NCBI GenBank assembly: GCA_922989275.2
Contig: OV277869.1
Location: 4,579,190 to 4,643,189 of the forward strand
Source of the DNA: Gari tellinella
Taxonomy: Eukaryota > Mollusca > Bivalvia > Cardiida > Psammobiidae
Direction of reading: 5' to 3'
DNA length: 64,000 nucleotides
Within the stretch, counting starts at the first letter, position 1; each line of letters starts with the position of its first letter. Position numbers and translations under genes: made by a program. Shown here piece by piece: positions 24,501-30,381 of this stretch. The notes beneath the pieces were generated by a model. It was not told where the DNA came from. It saw only the letters and a program-made list of their open reading frames with translations, and searched no databases.

Positions 24501-26241
24501 ATCAGTTTTGAAATGTTAAGAAATCAATTTACCAAAATTTACATGGGTCAATGTCAAGCCAGAAGATACCACGTCAAAACAGGGGTTATTCCCATACAAT
24601 ACTGCGTCTTAATTCTAAGTCAAAAGATGCCACGCACGTCGTTCAAATCGTAACGAATTCACGCTTACAACAAACAAAGTTCTAATACCCTCTAGGGAAA
24701 ACGTGGGAATTGTTTCAACCTCTAAATTGCAAGGACACATTCTGCTTAAATTTAAAGTTTGCTGTTACTTTTTTCAAATTTAATTTCTATGAAATTTAAC
24801 AGCAAAAATATCGAGAAAAAATATTAATACAGTTGGGGCCAAGAATTATTCTGTATCTGATTAGGATCTGAAATAGTTTGCACGTGCACGTGCACAATCG
24901 AATCATTACAGGGAAGGGGTTACTATCTAATCACTTCTGATGAATTACTCATAACCAGTATTGTCACATACGGTGGAGAATCTGTTATTCTTTCCCGTTT
25001 AAACGCAAACGTACGCAAACGCAAAACACTAAAATGTAGAAAAGAACAACTTTTGGACAATTCTGATAATTCTTGTTTATCTTGGTGGCAAACAGTTTGG
25101 AGCCTGATCAGACGCCGGGTTACCCGGCGTCTGATCTGGCTCCAAACTGTTTGCACTGCAAATAATAGTTTTAGCGTAAACGCGTTTATTGGGAAAGAAT
25201 AACAGATTCTCCACTGTAGGAAGATTTCAAGTGTTGTTGCAAAGGCCTTTTGAATGTGAAGAAATGTAAGCCTTTCACCGAGTAAACGCAGATTTTATTA
25301 AAGAAAAGAACGAACAAGTTCTTGACCAAGTTTTTTTCCTTTTCTTTTTTTTGAAAACAAACTCATTGTCGAACGATTTGGAGTTTGACTAGTCGCGACG
25401 TTTTTTTCTCTCCGAAATCTTCGGATTTATGCTCTTATTTTTAAAATTTGAAATTGTGTGCGTTTTTACTTAAGGAAACATTAATATAGATGTCAAACAG
25501 TCAAGCGGCGTCTGATCTGGATCCAAACTGTTTGCACAATTAAGTTAGTGTTATAGAGCCTTGCAGCAAAAGGGTCAAAGGTAGGATTCCTTAAATCGCG
25601 CTTGAAAATTGGGAAATCTTAGGATTTTTATGAGCAACTTATGGTAGCCCTGAAGTGTTTGCTAGTGTTCATGTATTTCTTGATTTTATAGCTCTAATTT
25701 GGCCACACTGACACACGAGCTTTTTAATGTGAAGATTGGAGATATTTTAGTATGCATGTCTTTTAAATTGGTTTATTCGCATTGTAAGCAGAAAACTTAT
25801 CCAATCTATTAGAATCTCAAATGTAATTCAACATCATGAATTTCTGAAGTATGATTGAATCTTTATAGCCTGGGAGATATTCCAAGAATTGAATAGAGAA
25901 TCCCTCCTTATCATAATCAGACCTAGCGACGAGTATACTCGTCCTTTACAAACGGTATACAGTTGAGAAGTCGTTATTCTGTCCCGTAAATATCGCAAAC
26001 GAAACGCAAACGCTTTGGCGCAGGTGTTGGATGGCGTTGACTGAGAAAACATAACTTTCCTCATTTTTATGTTTTATTCCTACTATTTTCAGCTTGGTCC
26101 CACTGGTTTGACGGCACCTGTTCTGTTAGCTGTGGTAACGGAACGGTAGAAAGATTACGTCATTGTAACACAGGCCGGGATTCAGACTGTGGGGGCAAGG
26201 CGTATGAGCTGGTTCCCTGTAGCCAGGTCACGTGTGTATAG
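500..26241 (+). CDS. Secreted TSP1/ShKT multidomain protein (gene span, 5' end missing)
   Basis: One plus-strand gene reconstructed from splice sites and conserved domains. Exons are 500-559, 1715-1738, 2452-2640, 2959-3078, 18911-19075, 20412-20585, 21222-21392 and 26093-26241. Every internal exon has AG before and GT after, and every junction is phase 1, the usual arrangement of shuffled extracellular modules. Together they encode about 349 residues: the end of a signal peptide, a TSP1 domain, a ShKT domain, then four more TSP1 domains ending with TAG and a downstream AATAAA. All five TSP1 domains keep six cysteines and so does the ShKT domain. Secreted TSP1/ShKT proteins are usually extracellular-matrix, adhesion or defence proteins, but no specific function can be read here. 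The initiator ATG must be in an upstream exon not seen. The 15.8 kb intron between ShKT and TSP1-2 could hide further exons, although I found none. Exon calls are by eye; RNA evidence would settle them. Confidence 0.85.
755..935. mobile_element. Family C TIR element with hairpin 2
   Basis: Contains a long hairpin with arms GACAGCTTAAAGCAAGATG and its near-complement around AGCTCCTAAAGGAGCT (786-882). Flanks resemble the family C body (ACTCAACGAAGGCTAATTG; GGTGGTCG), but the termini are eroded. Confidence 0.65.
1047..1296 (+). mobile_element. Family A TIR element, full length
   Basis: A 250-bp non-autonomous element between TA dinucleotides. It starts TACAGTGGAGAA and ends TTCTCCACTGTA. Subterminal blocks are CCCAATAAACGCGTTTACGC at left and GCGTTTAAACGGGAAAG at right. 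The core hairpin has arms CAAACAGTTTGGAGCC and GATCAGACGCCGGG. It has no coding capacity; the open frames crossing it in both directions are by-products of the palindrome. CAGT ends plus TA duplication suggest mobilisation by a Tc1/mariner-type transposase (inference). Confidence 0.85.
1374..1551 (+). mobile_element. Family A TIR element, degenerate
   Basis: Shows eroded family A blocks: GCGGAGAAGACGTTA, CAATAAACGC, CCAAACTGTTGG and a weak right end near TACCGTA. The left arm of the hairpin is missing. Confidence 0.5.
1715..1738 (+). CDS. TSP1/ShKT gene: 24-nt microexon candidate
   Basis: Lies between ACCATTTCAG and an optimal donor, GTAAGT. It keeps phase 1 on both sides and would add eight residues (DTEKRFIV) between the signal peptide and TSP1-1. 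Because it is 24 nt, skipping it also preserves the frame, so it may be alternatively spliced. Only splice signals support it. Confidence 0.5.
1752..1903. repeat. Foldback element
   Basis: A palindrome with arms of about 70 nt (ATTGATATGAAAAATATATC, then ATGGGTTGTTATCTGGTTAAA) around a short GAGCCCGAAGGACGAG loop. The AT-rich stretch to about 2100, with small inverted motifs such as GTGATATCATCAC, may belong to the same element. Confidence 0.6.
2296..2376 (-). mobile_element. Family E element, half copy
   Basis: Holds one arm of hairpin 1 (GCGGCGTCTGATCAGGATCC) and the inverted terminus ending AGAGTGAAAGGGTTGA. The other half is absent. It lies directly upstream of the TSP1-1 exon acceptor. 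Confidence 0.5.
2452..2640 (+). CDS. TSP1/ShKT gene: TSP1 domain 1
   Basis: A 189-nt phase 1-1 exon after TTTGCCTGTAG with donor G|GTGCGT. It reads from HWGPWTQYSDC to CNLSDC, a complete TSP1 module: tryptophan ladder reduced to W..W, six cysteines (SDC, NGC, RDC, NCY, VQC, SDC), and the basic strand YRSRDC. The CSxTC motif is changed to CQNGCPGGT, so this is the most divergent TSP1 of the protein. Confidence 0.85.
2748..2908. mobile_element. Family C element, half hairpin
   Basis: Right half of hairpin 2 (AGCTTTCTGTTTTACC, then GCTTTAAGCTGTCACCTGTC) and an outer stretch ending TTTTACTGTACA. The left arm is lost. It sits in the intron between TSP1-1 and ShKT. Confidence 0.5.
2959..3078 (+). 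CDS. TSP1/ShKT gene: ShKT domain
   Basis: A 120-nt phase 1-1 exon with acceptor TTTGTTTCCAG and donor G|GTAAGA. It reads CVDVSNDCPNYSKKYC, then a tryptophan spacer and NCAKYCGFC. Six cysteines occur in the ShKT spacing (C-x6-C-x7-C, then C-x3-C-x2-C), which is the fold of sea-anemone channel-blocking peptides and of many metazoan extracellular proteins. The usual ShKT start (C.D....C) and the conserved W..A..C are present. Within a TSP1 protein it is more likely a structural or binding module than a toxin. Confidence 0.88.
3594..4790. repeat. Tandem repeat array, about 150-165 bp unit, inverting half way
   Basis: Units begin near 3594, 3763, 3909, 4071, 4231 and 4392, each with a block like TTCACCAAACTTGCTGAAAA, TGTTTATTGATATAAAATC and AGGTCTAGTTTGATTACTA. 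From about 4520 to 4790 the same block runs in reverse (AGCAAGTTTGGTGAAGATCC). The open frames across it are not conserved between units, so I read it as non-coding. Confidence 0.75.
4875..5086 (+). mobile_element. Family E element (TTAA-flanked, hairpin 1)
   Basis: Bounded by TTAACCC and GGGTTAA. Core hairpin: AAACTGTTTGAATCTAG, AGACGCCGCGTAACGCGGCG, GGATCCAAACTGTTTG. The block GCAGACGACAATG lies in the right half. The TTAA duplication is piggyBac-like (inference). Confidence 0.7.
5088..5288 (-). mobile_element. Family G element (hairpin 3)
   Basis: TIRs CAGATGCTCCAGATA and TATCTGGAGCCCTG. Internal palindrome: GGTGTTACTACTGATTAAACC, CGTCTCGTCGAGAC, TTTTAATGAGTATGACACC. Same family as 10897-11089, 61823-62016 and 62449-62642. 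Confidence 0.7.
5753..6003 (+). mobile_element. Family B element (TTAA type, hairpin 2)
   Basis: Left end TGAACCCTTTACCTCATAGCC, right end GGGAAAGGGTTAA. The core hairpin 5809-5872 has arms CTTAAAGCAGG, TTGAAAGTAAAG and CAGAATGTGCC. Nearly identical cores occur at 34326-34405 and 34661-34730. Confidence 0.75.
6140..7610 (+). repeat. Subterminal tandem array, about 180 bp unit
   Basis: About nine diverged units, each with GTTACGGGTGACATCTTGTC followed by ACCCTTGAGCATTTC and AAAATGGCGGCTAAAATGGC. Starts lie near 6143, 6327, 6476, 6656, 6836, 7022, 7196, 7288 and 7454; the last ones are shorter and more decayed. The ATGG-rich block is not an open frame across units. Confidence 0.75.
7632..7880 (+). 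mobile_element. SINE-like repeat, copy 1
   Basis: Shares CTAAAAGGAAGGCA, GGTTTTGATCC, AATGAGACTAG, a CATCATTATCTCATCA tail and TCGGCGCTATATGACC with 43945-44218, which is in the opposite orientation. The ATCA-rich tail and a B-box-like GGTTTTGATCC suggest a SINE. The 5' part is poorly conserved. Confidence 0.55.
8285..9376 (-). pseudogene. Decayed transposon-encoded ORF
   Basis: Separated minus-strand frames keep the right order of fragments. The upstream one (9376-9167) has ELTTFPTALFGNH; the downstream one (8494-8285) has HTLLGCNIVADSFGIG. These resemble, from memory, the E(L)xxxPxxLF and HAxxGCDTTSxxFGIGK signatures of a transposon-derived protein family common in molluscs and cnidarians. 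The aspartate of GCDTT is changed and stop codons separate the pieces, so it is inactive. Another minus-strand piece near 8100-7850 (NNLHDLDPAGSCW) may belong to it. Family assignment is tentative. Confidence 0.4.
10897..11089 (+). mobile_element. Family G element (hairpin 3)
   Basis: Ends CAGAGCTCCAGATAAG and CTTATCTGGAGCT. Palindrome CTCATTAGAACCTTCTCTTC, GAGACGATTCTAATGAG. It abuts the right arm of the 6045-10900 element. Confidence 0.75.
11471..11719 (+). mobile_element. Family A element, full length
   Basis: Complete copy with TA flanks and an uninterrupted hairpin. It begins exactly where the right end of the 3093-11470 element stops, so it may have inserted at that boundary. Confidence 0.82.
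11726..11970 (-). mobile_element. Family A element, inverted neighbour
   Basis: Follows the previous copy after six bases but in the opposite orientation (CCCGTTTAAACGC first, AACACTTTTATTGGGAAAG last). It differs by many substitutions from 11471-11719, so it is an independent, older insertion. A third left-end stub (TACAGTGGAGAAACC) lies at 11976-11990. Confidence 0.75.
12000..12497 (+). mobile_element. Family F element interrupted by a family A element
   Basis: The left part has CAAATGGACAAATCCAGTTTCC and CGGTGCAGACCCTGATCAG. The right part resumes after 12422 with GTACAAGTGTACTTTTTAC, GCAAAGGACGC and AAAGGGTTAA, the blocks found in order in the intact copy at 41786-42033. Confidence 0.65.
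12173..12422 (+). mobile_element. Family A element nested in a family F element
   Basis: Complete copy with TA flanks. One arm change (GTCTGAACAGG for GTCTGATCAGG) slightly weakens the hairpin. Its position inside the family F copy makes it the younger of the two. Confidence 0.8.
12965..13254 (+). mobile_element. Family A element with doubled left end
   Basis: The left end occurs twice (TACAGCGGAGAAAACG at 12965 and TTACACTGGAGAATCTG at 13004), then a single body and right end follow. This suggests insertion of one copy into, or recombination with, another. Confidence 0.75.
13268..13581 (+). mobile_element. Family D element with half hairpin
   Basis: Ends TACAGTATTCCCTC and GAGAGGGAGCGCTGCA. 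Only the left arm of hairpin 1 remains (GCAAACAGCTTGAATCCAG) and it runs directly into CTCCCTACAACGACTCCCTC, so the right arm was deleted. Confidence 0.7.
13587..13779 (+). mobile_element. Family A element, left end missing
   Basis: Hairpin (CAAACAGTTTGGAACC, GACGCCGGGTAGTCCGGCG) and right subterminal GAAACGGGAAAGAATAACG are present. The left terminus is replaced by the adjoining family D element. Confidence 0.65.
14040..14321 (+). mobile_element. Family D element, diverged
   Basis: Shows GTCGTCTGCTGTTTTTCTC, CAAACAGCTTGGATCC, GGATTCAAGCTGTTTGC and the right end TCGTTGTAGAGAGGGAGCGC. Left terminus not recognisable. Confidence 0.6.
14347..14422. repeat. Near-perfect foldback
   Basis: Arms of about 30 nt (GATCCAGTATGTAAAATATT, GTACTGTGT and complement) around GAGGCGCGTAGCGCCGA. 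No flanking TIR family identified. 14430-15940 contains nothing I can support. Confidence 0.65.
16114..16339 (+). mobile_element. Family A element nested in family C
   Basis: Diverged copy, TACAGTGGAGAAGACG to CTTCTCCACTATA. The hairpin is eroded (CCAGACCAGATTCCGAG). Confidence 0.7.
16338..16604 (-). mobile_element. Second nested family A element
   Basis: Opposite orientation, sharing the boundary TA with its neighbour. Left end TACAGTAGAGAAAAG with a small internal duplication (TTTTCTCAGAAAACG). The hairpin is well preserved. Confidence 0.7.
16714..16794. repeat. Foldback palindrome
   Basis: Arms GCTTACCGTACCGTATGTG, TGCACGTGCAGTCCAATATT and complement, with almost no loop (TAGTAATATT). 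Confidence 0.65.
16960..18470. mobile_element. 1.5 kb TIR element packed with TTACGG motifs
   Basis: TIRs ATGGGGCCTTCACATACACG at left and CGTGTATGTGAAGGCCCCAT at right, followed inward by GATTTTCTTACGGAT and its inverse. The interior carries at least 15 copies of (T/A)ACGG(A/T), mostly TTTACGGA, GTTACGG or TAACGGAT, in both strands. A third terminus-like stretch (CCGTGTATGTGAACGCACC) lies at 17911, so the left half may itself be an element. No conserved coding frame; open frames over the repeats are not credible genes. Confidence 0.7.
18911..19075 (+). CDS. TSP1/ShKT gene: TSP1 domain 2
   Basis: A 165-nt exon after TTTCGTTACTGTTACAG with donor G|GTAGGT. Read in phase 1 it gives WSHWTGWSSCSRTCGTGT, a textbook TSP1 start with the three-tryptophan ladder (possible C-mannosylation sites) and CSRTCG (possible O-fucosylation site). 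It continues with RFHTRIC, then the remaining cysteines to CYHHCPP. A different open frame over the same bases lacks any domain and is a shadow. Confidence 0.88.
19094..19344 (+). mobile_element. Family F element (TTAA type)
   Basis: TTAACTCTTTGAACCATAG at left and CAGGGAGGAATTGGTTAA at right. Perfect hairpin AAACAGTGTAGACCCTGA, GAGGGCTCCTTACGGAGCCC and complement. It begins 18 nt after the TSP1-2 exon donor. Confidence 0.78.
19882..19970 (-). mobile_element. Family A element, one end only
   Basis: Begins inside the right arm of the hairpin (CTGATCTGGCTCC) and ends AGATTCTCCACTGTA. The other half is missing. Confidence 0.7.
19991..20368 (+). mobile_element. Family C-like element interrupted by a family B-like element
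   Basis: Left end TACAGTGAAACCCCTCAAAAC, right end GGTTCCAGTTTGGAGGGATT, as in the uninterrupted relative at 42763-42941. Internal insertion at 20073-20273. Confidence 0.7.
20073..20273 (+). mobile_element. Family B-like element (hairpin 2), nested
   Basis: Termini AACCCATTACCC and GTAATGGGTAAA. Hairpin CTTAAAACAGGTTGAAAG, TCAGAATGCGCATTAAAGCG. It lies just upstream of the TSP1-3 exon. Confidence 0.65.
20412..20585 (+). CDS. TSP1/ShKT gene: TSP1 domain 3
   Basis: A 174-nt exon with acceptor TGTCTATTTTAAG and donor G|GTTAGC. It reads NGNWGKWSPYSACSHSCGPG, then TRYRVCNNP, and ends KVACNLRACK. Six cysteines are in TSP1 order. An internal AAG|GTAGCA could act as an alternative donor but would cut off the last two cysteines. 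Confidence 0.88.
20650..20777 (-). mobile_element. Family D right end
   Basis: GTTTAGGGAATTGTGGCAAT, then GGAGGGCCGTTGTAGGGAG and GAACGCAGTA: one arm of family D without hairpin. Confidence 0.55.
21066..21131. repeat. Solitary hairpin-1 core
   Basis: Almost perfect palindrome, AAACAGTTTAGATCAAGATC, GCCGCAATATGCGGC and complement, without termini of any of the named families. It lies 90 nt upstream of the TSP1-4 exon. Confidence 0.7.
21222..21392 (+). CDS. TSP1/ShKT gene: TSP1 domain 4
   Basis: A 171-nt exon with acceptor TATTTGTGTAG and a strong donor A|GTGAGT. It reads NGAWGGWALWADCSASCDLG, then RVRSCSNPAPQGGGDPC and CSKGPC. It has the tryptophan ladder and six cysteines. The PAPxxGGxxC stretch is typical of TSP1 loops in vertebrate and invertebrate properdin/hemicentin-like proteins. 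Confidence 0.9.
21431..22012. mobile_element. Tandemly duplicated foldback element (family I), two units
   Basis: Two units of about 290 bp starting near 21431 and 21728. Each has GACGTC.TCATATGGCTTC and GCGTACGCCAAGAAATGTAG, then a long palindrome (GGGTAGTCGTTGAGATGC, ACTCGGCC) within GTTAGAATCGAAATAATAAA. It starts right after the TSP1-4 exon. A third relative is at 22560-22745. Confidence 0.7.
22021..22208 (+). mobile_element. Family A element, both termini missing
   Basis: Starts ATGAATGCGTTTACGC and stops at GCGTTTAAACC. The hairpin is complete but for single changes. Confidence 0.65.
22213..22566. mobile_element. Family J elements, two direct copies
   Basis: Copies at 22213-22377 and 22403-22566 with TIRs ATTCTAACACGACTC and GTCGCGTTAGAAT. 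They share GGCGTTTCCATCCGCT and CCATACGCGTAATA. Both are in the same orientation, 190 bp apart. Confidence 0.7.
22560..22745. mobile_element. Family I foldback element, third copy
   Basis: Palindrome GTGCATTAGATCACAGTTAG, AGATGTGGGTAATTAGATC, ACTCGGCCTAAAGGCC. More diverged than the pair at 21431-22012. Confidence 0.65.
23077..23150. repeat. Hairpin-2 core without clear termini
   Basis: GCTTAAAGAAGAATGAAAG, TAAAGCAGAATGCGCC and complement. Left flank AACTTTACCCATTGAAGCC (22983) may be an eroded family B end. Confidence 0.6.
23737..23996 (+). mobile_element. Family A element, slightly extended
   Basis: Complete, with an extra GCGTTTGCGT unit in the right subterminal (GCGTTTGCGTGCGTTTGCG). 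Hairpin arms carry paired changes GAAGCCTG and CTCCATAC, as in the copy inside the C1q exon. Confidence 0.8.
24232..24427 (+). mobile_element. Family A element, right end missing
   Basis: Intact from TACAGTGGAGAA through the hairpin to CTACGTTTTAGTGCTT, then an abrupt switch to unrelated sequence. Confidence 0.75.
24581..25255. repeat. Older duplicated segment, partner at 31675-32440
   Basis: Shares with 31675-32440 GATGCCACGCACGT, AAACAAAGTTCTAATACCCT and, after the insertions, CTAATCACTTCTGATGAAT and TTTCAAGTGTT. The copies carry different later insertions: family A here, family D there. Confidence 0.6.
24969..25218 (-). mobile_element. Family A element, full length, minus orientation
   Basis: Complete 250-bp copy very close to the 1047-1296 consensus, with one terminal change (TACGGTGG). 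Recent by its low divergence. Confidence 0.82.
26093..26241 (+). CDS. TSP1/ShKT gene: terminal TSP1 domain 5 and stop
   Basis: The acceptor CTACTATTTTCAG opens the last exon. It reads WSHWFDGTCSVSCGNGT, then LRHCNTGRDSDC and VPCSQVTCV, followed by TAG. All six cysteines are kept; the ladder is shortened (W..W.. then FDG). An AATAAA lies 19 nt downstream of the stop, so this is the 3' end of the gene. Confidence 0.88.
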
Positions 26242-26259
26242 AAAAATACGTTTTAACAC

Positions 26260-26265
26260 AATAAA
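26260..26265 (+). terminator. Poly(A) signal of the TSP1/ShKT gene
   Basis: AATAAA 19 nt after the TAG stop, followed by an A/T-rich stretch and a T-rich tract (26278-26300) that could serve as downstream element. Confidence 0.6.
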
Positions 26266-27149
26266 ACTAAATCGCACTTCTTGTTTTTGTGATATATGTT
26301 TTTCGTTTACCTCTTTTAACCCATCCAATGCCAATTTAGAGAGCACAAATCTACAAATAGTAGATTAAATAGTAAATTAATTTAGATTGTAATAAAAAAA
26401 CAAACTAACGCGGCGGTTACGCTGCTTTGACCAGGATTTAATCTGTTTAAACACATATGACTCTTTCTTTTAAAAATAAAATTCGAAAAAGATTTCAAAT
26501 TCTTTTAAAAGAAAAGAAGACGATAAAATTAAGCAGACGATTTTGTGGATGTGGCAGACGAGTTATGGAGTCAAACTTGCAGTGAAAGGGTTAAGGACAG
26601 TTTTCGAAAAGATTTTGTATTATTTTAGTAAATTAAAGCTTCATTAATATTTGTAAATAATAACTAACTAAAAATAACAAATATGTAATATCGCCTATTT
26701 TCCAAGATAACATCGTACAGAGATGAACTTTCTCTTTAATATTTTCACAAATAGATTGGTTAGTCTGATTTTACGCTTTCGCAGACAAAAAATGTCATCA
26801 GCCAAAATGTGTTGTCTACAACGTTATGCCCAAATTAGATATTTTAAGTTGTTTAAGGACTAATAATTCCAGTCTCAAACAGTTTTGACCCTGATCAGAC
26901 GCCGCGTTTACAAAATTAATTTTAACCCCCTATGACGACATTAAACCAAGCAAACTGCAATAATGCACACTGAGAAAATAAAGATGATTGAATTGAATTG
27001 AATTGAAATGCAAACATAGTGGTCCTAACAGAGAGATTTTACTGTACACGTAAAACAAAATAAATCAACTTAATGAAAAACTTACCAAGACGACCAAAAG
27101 GAACCCCCTAGCTTCAGTATACTTTGATTTATTATCTTTCATTTTGAGA

Positions 27150-27543
27150 CACAGTGCACCTTCTCTACAACGACACCCAATGGGAGACATGTAATGTGTG
27201 TGTTGTTCGGAGGGGGTTGTTACAGTGAGGGGAAATTGAAACTTGGCTTACATTAATTTTGCAAACAGCTTGAATCCAGATCAGACGCCGCGTTGTGCGG
27301 CGTCTGATCTGACAACACGGCGTCTGATCTGGATTCAAGCTGTTTGCAACTCTTAATTGATATGTTTCTTCTATCAAAATGTCCAATATGAAACTTTGAG
27401 AAACAACAGATGACAATTTTAAAAAGACGATAATGCAGCATTAAAGCGTTAGAAATAATTTTGCTGTTTAGGGAATTGCGGCAAGGGTCGTTGTAAGGAA
27501 AAAGTCATTATTTGGAGGACCGTTGTAGGGAGGGAGCACTGTA
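27150..27543 (-). mobile_element. Family D element with doubled core
   Basis: Ends ACACAGTGCACCTTCTCTAC and GGGAGGGAGCACTGTA. The core reads GATCAGACGCCGCG, TTGTGCGGCGTCTGATCTG, then again ACAACACGGCGTCTGATCTG, so one arm segment is duplicated. Confidence 0.72.
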
Positions 27544-27777
27544 TGTCTAAACATTTTGAGGTATAACTAAAACCTATATCACACCAGAAAAATATTCTGA
27601 AGTAATCTTTCTCGTTTAGATAAGTTTATGACACATACGAAACCTGAAAGATTTTATCTGGCTAGACGCTGGGAAACGTTTTAATGAAATACTGTCATGT
27701 TCAATTTAGACTAGTGTGACATGCAACATTAATATTTTAAGGTGTATTACATCGGAGGAAACGTTGCTCTTCCTCGT

Positions 27778-27990
27778 TTAACCCTTTCACTCTCAATGAC
27801 GTCATAAAGAGCATTTGCAAACAGTTTTGATCCTGATCAGACGCCGCGTCACGCGACGTCTGATCAGGATCAAAACTGTTTGCCACTTTTTTTTTTTCAA
27901 ATAACGTCAGTTATACTGTCTTTGAAACGATATTGCAAATAGCAATAAGTAATATTGAAGCAGACGACAATGAAACGGCGAAAGGGTAAA
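27778..27990 (+). mobile_element. Family E element (TTAA type, hairpin 1)
   Basis: TTAACCCTTTCACTCTCAAT at left, AAAGGGTAAA at right. Perfect core CAAACAGTTTTGATCCTG, ACGCCGCGTCACGCGACG. Right half contains GCAGACGACAATG. Confidence 0.72.
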
Positions 27991-28119
27991 CACCTCACGG
28001 GTAACTCGGCGTCTCATCTGACTCCAAACCGTTTGCAAGTGAAATAGATAGGATTAGCATAAAGGCGTTTATTGGGAATAGCGGTTTCTCGACCGAATAA
28101 ACGACATGTTAATTGAAAG

Positions 28120-28720
28120 TATTAGAGAGTCTCAAGGCGCCAGACTGGAGAACTGACTAACATTAGCTATCCCACCAGGACAGAAGGACACACTTTATTA
28201 CTTCCCGTTTCAACAAAACCAAAGAAAAAAGAGAATGCAATAAAATGAAGAAAAAAACACAGCTATTTAAATCAAAATACTTGAGAGCACTGTCGATGGT
28301 TTCAATCTTAAATACAGAGGTAAGTGATGGAAAGAAAACCAGGCCTTTGTTTACTACTGGGAACCCTACGACGTCACGTTCCCGCGTGGATGTCACAGTC
28401 TGATGAAGGTGCTTCAATGGAGAACCGAAACTGTCACAAAGGTAACAATAATTTGAATGAGTCACAAGAAATTCATAAATTGAGTGTATTACTATCCTGA
28501 AAAACACTTTTCCAGAAGATTTGAAACTTTTTTACAATTAAGTTCGTTGTATGTATATTATACACAGAGAACTTGAAACATTGATTCTAACAGGCGCCAG
28601 TCAGGAGAACTTACTAACATTTCAGGACAAGAGGGAACACTTTATTGCTTTCTGATTCAACAAAACCAAAGACATACTGAATGCAATAAAATTCCAGAAA
28701 ATGGCAGCTTCTTAAAAAAT
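28120..28720. repeat. Direct duplication of a 120-bp segment
   Basis: GGCGCCAGACTGGAGAACTG, ACACTTTATTAC and AACAAAACCAAAGA at 28137-28240 recur at 28592-28690. No credible coding frame in either. Confidence 0.55.
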
Positions 28721-28763
28721 GATGATTACTTAACTTAGTGGCATACAGTTTGGAGTCAGGTCT

Positions 28764-29013
28764 TACAGTAGAGAATCTGTTATTCTTTCCCAATAAACGC
28801 GTTTACGCTAAAACTATTATTTGCAGCGCAAACAGTTTGGAGCCAGATCAGACGCCGGGTAACCCGGCGTCTGATCAGGCTCCAAACAGATTGCCACCAA
28901 GATAAACAAGAATTATCAGAATTGTCCAAAAGTTGTTCTTTTCTACGTTTTAGCGCTTTGCGTTTGCGTACGTTTGCGTTTACACGGGAAAGAATAACAG
29001 ATTCTCCACTGTA
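28764..29013 (+). mobile_element. Family A element, full length
   Basis: Complete, TACAGTAGAGAATCTG to ATTCTCCACTGTA. One arm mismatch (CCAAACAGATTGCC). Interrupts an older family relic (CATACAGTTTGGAGTCAGG on its left, GGGCGTCTGATCTGG on its right). Confidence 0.8.
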
Positions 29014-29070
29014 TGCCGTGCAAGTGGGCGTCTGATCTGGTACCTAGGTTAGCAATGTACATCATTGGCT

Positions 29071-29267
29071 TACAGTCGAACTTCGATATCTCGAACTCGC
29101 TTAATTCGAACTAACCGATTTGTCGACATATGAATGGCATTATTTCATACTCGGTTAAGTCAAACATACCCGTATTTCAAAGTTTAAACGTGGCAAAGCC
29201 ACGTTTTAACTTTGAAATACGGATATGTTTGACCTTACCGGGTTCGAGGTATCGAAGTTCAACTGTA
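29071..29267. mobile_element. Family K TIR element
   Basis: TIRs TACAGTCGAACTTCGATATC and ATCGAAGTTCAACTGTA. The core palindrome CAAACATACCCGTATTTCAA, AACGTGGCAAAGCCACG differs from hairpins 1-3. Partial relatives: 33098-33228 and 37010-37110. Confidence 0.75.
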
Positions 29268-29344
29268 GTTTAAATGCGCTAATTTGGAAAGAATAACCCC
29301 TTCTCAATTGTACGCCAACTCAATAGAAGACTCTCTGACAGTGG

Positions 29345-29595
29345 TACGTTGGAGAAAACGTTATTCTTTCTCAATAAACGCGTTTACGCTAAATCTATTA
29401 TTTCCCTTGCAAACAGTTTGGAGCCAGATCAGACGCCGGACAACCCGGCGTCTGATCAGGCTCCAAACTGTTTGCCGTCAAGGTTAAAATCAACATTCAG
29501 AATTGTCAAAAAGTTGTCATTTTCTTAATTTGTTTGCAATGCGTTTGCGTTTCGTTTGCGTTTAAACGGGAAAGAATAACGTTTTCTCCACTGTA
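29345..29595 (+). mobile_element. Family A element, full length, diverged subfamily
   Basis: TACGTTGGAGAAAACG to GTTTTCTCCACTGTA. Subterminal GCGTTTCGTTTGCG replaces GCGTACGTTTGCG, as in 30646-30894 and 45505-45761. Confidence 0.78.
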
Positions 29596-29897
29596 ATCTC
29601 TTGTTGCATTTGTTGATATATGCTCTATTACGACCACTGAACTTTAAAGGTATAGGGCGTCGGGCGGATTTTAAGAGACACATAGACCATCAATTTTTGC
29701 AATTTAACGTGTCATGCCTGCAAGATAAATAGAGAATGTATACGCAATTTATTTTGTATATGTGTGTCCTATTATCACTTATTATTAGCCAAATATTGAT
29801 AGTTCGCATTATGAACGGTATGATATAGTTTTCTTATTGTGGAAACCGTGATATGAATAAGTTGTAAATCACAAAGAGACATAAAGAAAGAAAAAAC

Positions 29898-30070
29898 ACA
29901 GCGAAACCTCTCTAAACTGGAAACTGTTTAAACGATATTTTCGGTCTAAATAACTAGATAGGCACACGTGGCAGCTTAATTAAGAATAAAAGTAAGACAC
30001 AAAGCTACCAAAAGGAGCTTTCTGTCTTACTTTATCCAACATTAAGTAGTCATAAGTCTTATGTAGTCTA
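29898..30070 (+). mobile_element. Family C element, right end lost
   Basis: ACAGCGAAACCTCTCTAAAC at left; hairpin 2 with GGCAGCTTAATTAAG, AAAGCTACCAAAAGGAGC. 29600-29897 holds nothing I can name. A (GA)9 tract lies at 30100-30117. Confidence 0.6.
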
Positions 30071-30123
30071 TTTTCTGTCTCAAAGGAGTGTCCGAGTGGT
30101 AGAGAGAGAGAGAGAGATTCTAC

Positions 30124-30381
30124 GAACAGTGGGGAAACGTTATTCTTTCCTGTTTAAACGCAAACGAAATACACGTACAAGCGAATTGTAAAACAATGGA
30201 GAGTTTGACACTTTTTTGACAAATCTAAATATTTATTTTAATCTGAATGGCAAACAGTTTGGAGCCAGATCAGACGCCAGGTTACCCGGCGTCTGATCTA
30301 GCTACAAACTGTTTGCAATGGAAATAATAGTTTTAGCGTAAACGCGTTTTATTGGGAAAGAATAACGTTTTCTCCACTGTA
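30124..30381 (-). mobile_element. Family A element, minus orientation
   Basis: AACAGTGGGGAAACG to TTTTCTCCACTGTA with a well preserved hairpin (AGACGCCAGGTTACCCGGCG). Confidence 0.75.

Noticed and set aside
27165..27441. Open frames with LNPDQTPRNAASDLDS-like peptides (also 32070-32366, 38383-38622, 48662-48877)
   Set aside because: Translations of family D and E hairpin cores, not a protein family.
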